A stretch of DNA of 64,000 bases from Bacteroidetes bacterium UBA2475 (GTDB taxonomy: Bacteria > Bacteroidota > Bacteroidia > B-17B0 > Aurantibacillaceae). Both the position numbers and the translations under genes were made by a program. Under the pieces are notes generated by a model. The model saw only the letters and a program-made list of their open reading frames with translations, did no database searches and was not told the origin of the DNA. The stretch is from the NCBI GenBank assembly GCA_002342065.1, contig DDPF01000012.1, positions 558,001 to 622,000 on the forward strand, in the 5' to 3' direction. This document shows, one piece after another, positions 61,239-64,000 of the stretch. Within the stretch, counting starts at the first letter, position 1, and each line of letters starts with the position of its first letter.

Positions 61239-61410
61239 GTGTTTTATAATAAAAAGCGTCTGTTTTGTTGATAAATCGGCATTTTGTTAATAAATATGCC
61301 TTGAAACCTGCTTTGTTAAAGGGTTTTTGAAATTCGGCAATCTCTTTTTGTTGTTTTACAGGCCTTAAAAAGGCTACAAGCCCTGTGTTTTATACCAGAT
61401 AATAGATTCA

Positions 61411-62373
61411 TCAAACAAACATGGCCTTATCCTTTATAGTAAAGCCTCTCAAAAATTCAGCTATCGTTATTCTTTTTTTTCCCTGAAGTTGAATGTCTGT
61501 AATTTCAACCAAGCCATCTTCACAATAAACTTTTAAAAATGTTTTATTATCGGTAAGCAGCGAACCGTTAGGATGAAAAGGTTCACATATTTCAAATTTT
61601 GAATTAAATAATTTTATCGTCAACTCCGTCTCATCTCCATTCTTTAAACGTGTATATGCTGTAGGATAAGGTGAAAGACCCCTGATACGGTTACTTATAT
61701 CAGCCGCAGACTTTGTCCAATCTACCAAACAATCTTCTTTAAATATTTTTGGTGCATGACAAACTAAACTTTCTTGCTGTTGTAAAAAATCAGGCTCTAT
61801 TCCATTCTCAAAACTTTTTTGCAATACCTCAGCTGTTTTTAATATCAGGCCTGCGCCAACTACCATTAAGATATCATGCAGCTCGCCTGCAGTTGTTGTG
61901 GCTTCAATTTTTACTTTTTCCTGGAACAAAATATTGCCAGTATCTATCTCATGTTTTAATTTAAAGGTTGTAACGCCACTTTCTTTTTCGCCGTTAATAA
62001 TGGCCCAGTTAATAGGTGCTGCACCTCTGTATTTTGGCAGTAAAGACGCGTGTAAATTATAGGTGCCCAACTTTGGCATCGTCCAAACTACTTCAGGTAA
62101 CATTCTAAATGCAACCACAAATTGAAGATCGGCTTTAAGTGCTTTTAATTCCGAAATAAAATGTTCATCCTTTAATTTTTCAGGTTGCAGCAATTTTAAA
62201 TTGTGCTCAAGGGCGTACTTTTTAACGGCCGATTGCTGCACCTGTTGCCCTCTGCCGGCAGGTTTGTCTGGTACAGTAACAACCCCAACAACTCTGTAAT
62301 TGTTTTTAATTAAGGCATCCAAACTCGCAACAGCAAACTCAGGCGTTCCCATAAAAACAATACGCATACTCAT
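61411..62373 (-). CDS. fmt: Methionyl-tRNA formyltransferase
   Basis: 320 residues. It formylates the methionine of initiator tRNA using 10-formyltetrahydrofolate. IVFMGTPEFAVASLDALI at the start, NLHASLLPKYRGAAPI (catalytic Asn-His) and HEIDTGNILFQEKV (catalytic Asp) are visible, and the C-terminal OB-like domain includes IRGLSPYPTAYTR. Two candidate ATGs, 62373 and 62367, differ by two residues. The 245 bases between this gene and HU contain only the HU promoter. Confidence 0.95.
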   Translation of the reverse strand: MSMRIVFMGTPEFAVASLDALIKNNYRVVGVVTVPDKPAGRGQQVQQSAVKKYALEHNLKLLQPEKLKDEHFISELKALKADLQFVVAFRMLPEVVWTMPKLGTYNLHASLLPKYRGAAPINWAIINGEKESGVTTFKLKHEIDTGNILFQEKVKIEATTTAGELHDILMVVGAGLILKTAEVLQKSFENGIEPDFLQQQESLVCHAPKIFKEDCLVDWTKSAADISNRIRGLSPYPTAYTRLKNGDETELTIKLFNSKFEICEPFHPNGSLLTDNKTFLKVYCEDGLVEITDIQLQGKKRITIAEFLRGFTIKDKAMFV

Positions 62374-62456
62374 TTTAATGTAGTTTAATTTTCATTTATA
62401 ATGTATGTAAAAATAACAAACATTTACTTCCTTTTGTGCTTTTAATTTTTAGACAT

Positions 62457-62486
62457 AAAAAAAGGGACCTCGTAATGAGGTCCCTT
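62457..62486 (-). terminator. Terminator of the PKD-domain T9SS gene
   Basis: AGGGACCTC (62463-62471) and GAGGTCCCT (62477-62485) form a perfect 9-bp stem preceded by A7 on the + strand, which is a T run on the minus-strand transcript. It lies 22 bases past the stop at 62508. Confidence 0.85.
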
Positions 62487-62507
62487 CTAAAAAAAATTAA
62501 ATTATAA

Positions 62508-64000
62508 TTACTCAATAATTATTTTCTTGGTCATTTTATTTCCATTGCTTTCGAATGTAATAAAATAAATACCTTTTGCTTGAGTAGATAGATCAACGTT
62601 TTTAGAGTTGTTGAATTTACCTGAAACTACATTAGATCCCAAAATATTAGTTACTGTATAATTAATGTTATCGTTATTTACTGAATTAGAAACACTAAAT
62701 ACACCAGTACTAGGATTTGGATAAACACTAATAAATGCTAAAGCTCCGGTGTTTTCATAAACACCTGCACAAGCTCCAACATTTACTGTTTGAGTTGTAG
62801 AAGCTGAACCAGAAACATTAGTAGAGTTTAATGTAATAGTATATATTCCTGTAGAAGTAAATGAAATTGAAGGGCCAGGAGCTGATGGATTAGAGAATTG
62901 CGCACCAGCAGGGCTCGCAGACCAAGCATGACTAACTGTTGAAGTTATTGATGTTGAAGTAGTGTTTGTAGCTGAAATACTATTAGTTGTTACGCAAGTA
63001 TTTGCAGGTATAGTAAATGAAACAGCCGGAGGACAAGGACCAACTGTAACAGTTTGTACTGCAGTATTTGTTCCAGAAGCGTTTGTTGCAACTAAAGTAA
63101 TAGAATAAACACCTGATGCGCCAAATGTAAATATAGGTGCAGTTGCGCTAGTAGAAGATATAGTAACACTTGCAGAAGGGCTTGTTGACCAGTTATAAGT
63201 TGGTGCAGGAGCGCCAGCAGATGTATTATTTACAGTGTAAGAGTAATTTCTACATGCATTTGGATTACCATTAAAAGCTGCTGTTGGAGCAGTACAAGCT
63301 TGTACTACAACGGCCTGTGTTGCAACGTTTGTGCCTGTAGCATTTACAGCTGTTAAGGTAAGTGTGTAAGTTCCTGCGCCTGCAAAAGTTACAGTAGGGT
63401 TTGAAGCAGTAGGACTAGAAAAAACAGCAGCAGGAGACGATGTCCAAGAATAAGTTGGAGCCGGACTTCCTGTAGAAGTGTTATTTAAAGTTGTACTTGC
63501 TGTTGGACCAGATAAACATAATGTAACAGGAGCACTGAATGCTGCTGTTGGAGCTGCAGGACTAGTAATTGCAGGACCAGAATATTTGTAAATTCCGCCA
63601 ATACCAACAGTTGTTGGATCGCTAAATCCGCCAGCCCAGCCGGTTGTATTGTTTACGAAATCAACAGTTAAGTATTGAATACCAACTGAACCCCAATCTG
63701 TCCAGTTTACACCAGCATTTGAAGAGAAAGAGATAATTTGATTAGTAGTACCGGCACCACAAGAAACGTAATGTGAAGTTCCGGGAATTGCACCCATGTT
63801 ATTTACGCCTAAGCTTGGATCTTGAACAGGAATTAATGTCCAAGTTGCACCACCATTATTTGTATTGTATTGCGCTAAAGTTTGTGAAGCATCAAATAAC
63901 CAAGCATAACCATTTAAAGGCGTAGTAAAGGCGATCTCATTAACTCCAACCGAAGATGGATCTAATGTACTTACATTCCAAGTTAAACCACCGTCCGTTG
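62508..64000 (-). CDS. T9SS-secreted Asp-box and PKD-domain protein, N-terminus outside the window
   Basis: The frame is open to the right edge, so an ATG at 63797 is internal and at least 496 residues are present. The visible N-terminal part has Asp-box-like segments (TDGGLTWNVSTLD; NNGGATWTLIPVQD; SSNAGVNWTDWGS). Three PKD-type domains follow (for example APTAAFSAPVTLCLSG; TAAFNGNPNACRNYSY; PPAVSFTIPANTCVTT), each ending in a G.Y..TL...N pattern. The C-terminus is a T9SS type A sorting domain (SVYPNPSTGVFSVSNS; GIYFITFESNGNKMTKKIII, ending in E). A surface-exposed or secreted protein. Its exact function cannot be told. Confidence 0.8.
   Translation of the reverse strand, partial: TDGGLTWNVSTLDPSSVGVNEIAFTTPLNGYAWLFDASQTLAQYNTNNGGATWTLIPVQDPSLGVNNMGAIPGTSHYVSCGAGTTNQIISFSSNAGVNWTDWGSVGIQYLTVDFVNNTTGWAGGFSDPTTVGIGGIYKYSGPAITSPAAPTAAFSAPVTLCLSGPTASTTLNNTSTGSPAPTYSWTSSPAAVFSSPTASNPTVTFAGAGTYTLTLTAVNATGTNVATQAVVVQACTAPTAAFNGNPNACRNYSYTVNNTSAGAPAPTYNWSTSPSASVTISSTSATAPIFTFGASGVYSITLVATNASGTNTAVQTVTVGPCPPAVSFTIPANTCVTTNSISATNTTSTSITSTVSHAWSASPAGAQFSNPSAPGPSISFTSTGIYTITLNSTNVSGSASTTQTVNVGACAGVYENTGALAFISVYPNPSTGVFSVSNSVNNDNINYTVTNILGSNVVSGKFNNSKNVDLSTQAKGIYFITFESNGNKMTKKIIIE

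Overview
The window is AT-rich DNA from a member of the Bacteroidota. The evidence is four genes with type IX secretion (T9SS) C-terminal sorting domains, promoters of the Bacteroidota form TTTG-N19/20-TAnnTTTG, A-rich leaders without strong Shine-Dalgarno sites, and Wza/Wzc proteins and dispersed repeats typical of the phylum. The genus cannot be read from the sequence.

Region 1 (1-7965, + strand) is a compact, overlapping block of phage or mobile-element genes. It holds a truncated coiled-coil protein, a membrane-anchored protein with two annexin-like repeats, a membrane-anchored peptidoglycan-binding protein, a zinc amidase, a YkuD-like protein with a C-terminal membrane anchor, holin-like and spanin-like membrane proteins, a possible virion protein, a Dam-type methylase and a 720-residue P-loop ATPase. 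No tail, portal or terminase gene is visible, and the element runs off the left edge. It is the least explained part of the window. Region 2 (7966-10363) holds terminators, a promoter followed by a structured and probably non-coding transcript, a 55-bp direct repeat, two paralogous outer-membrane beta-barrel genes and a dispersed intergenic repeat. Region 3 (10364-12741, - strand) is a secreted CUB-domain T9SS protein with a small exported partner.

Region 4 (12919-50700, all - strand, about 38 kb) is one surface-polysaccharide locus, transcribed from the C4 epimerase at 50700 down to wza and wzc. The upstream half makes a nonulosonic acid, probably legionaminic acid: 4,6-dehydratase (LegB-like), aminotransferase (LegC-like), ATP-grasp/HAD/methyltransferase trio, NeuB-type synthase (LegI-like), 2-epimerase (LegG-like), a PseA-type amidotransferase with a G9 tract, a second divergent NeuB, an SpsF-type cytidylyltransferase (LegF-like), a CBS-nucleotidyltransferase (PtmE-like) and a YhcH/NanQ-like protein. 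The middle carries the Wzx flippase, a sialyltransferase-like GT-B protein, the Wzy polymerase, acetyltransferases, GT4 glycosyltransferases and two asparagine-synthase-type amidotransferases. The downstream end has a bi-domain oxidoreductase, a glutaminase/PP-loop amidotransferase fusion, two DUF354 proteins, an alpha/alpha-toroid protein and two unusual initiating sugar transferases. A yhcG-type (DUF1016) nuclease gene sits inside the operon between 46-bp identical repeats that copy the 3' end of the epimerase gene, which looks like a small mobile insertion.

Region 5 (50701-64000) holds a dispersed repeat with an epimerase relic, a ClC-type chloride transporter with CBS domains, a MITE-like inverted-repeat element, three tandem paralogous T9SS-secreted Asp-box proteins, an HU gene, fmt, and a PKD-domain T9SS protein cut by the right edge. 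Several operon genes lack an ATG start; one probably uses CTG and one has no standard start codon at all.
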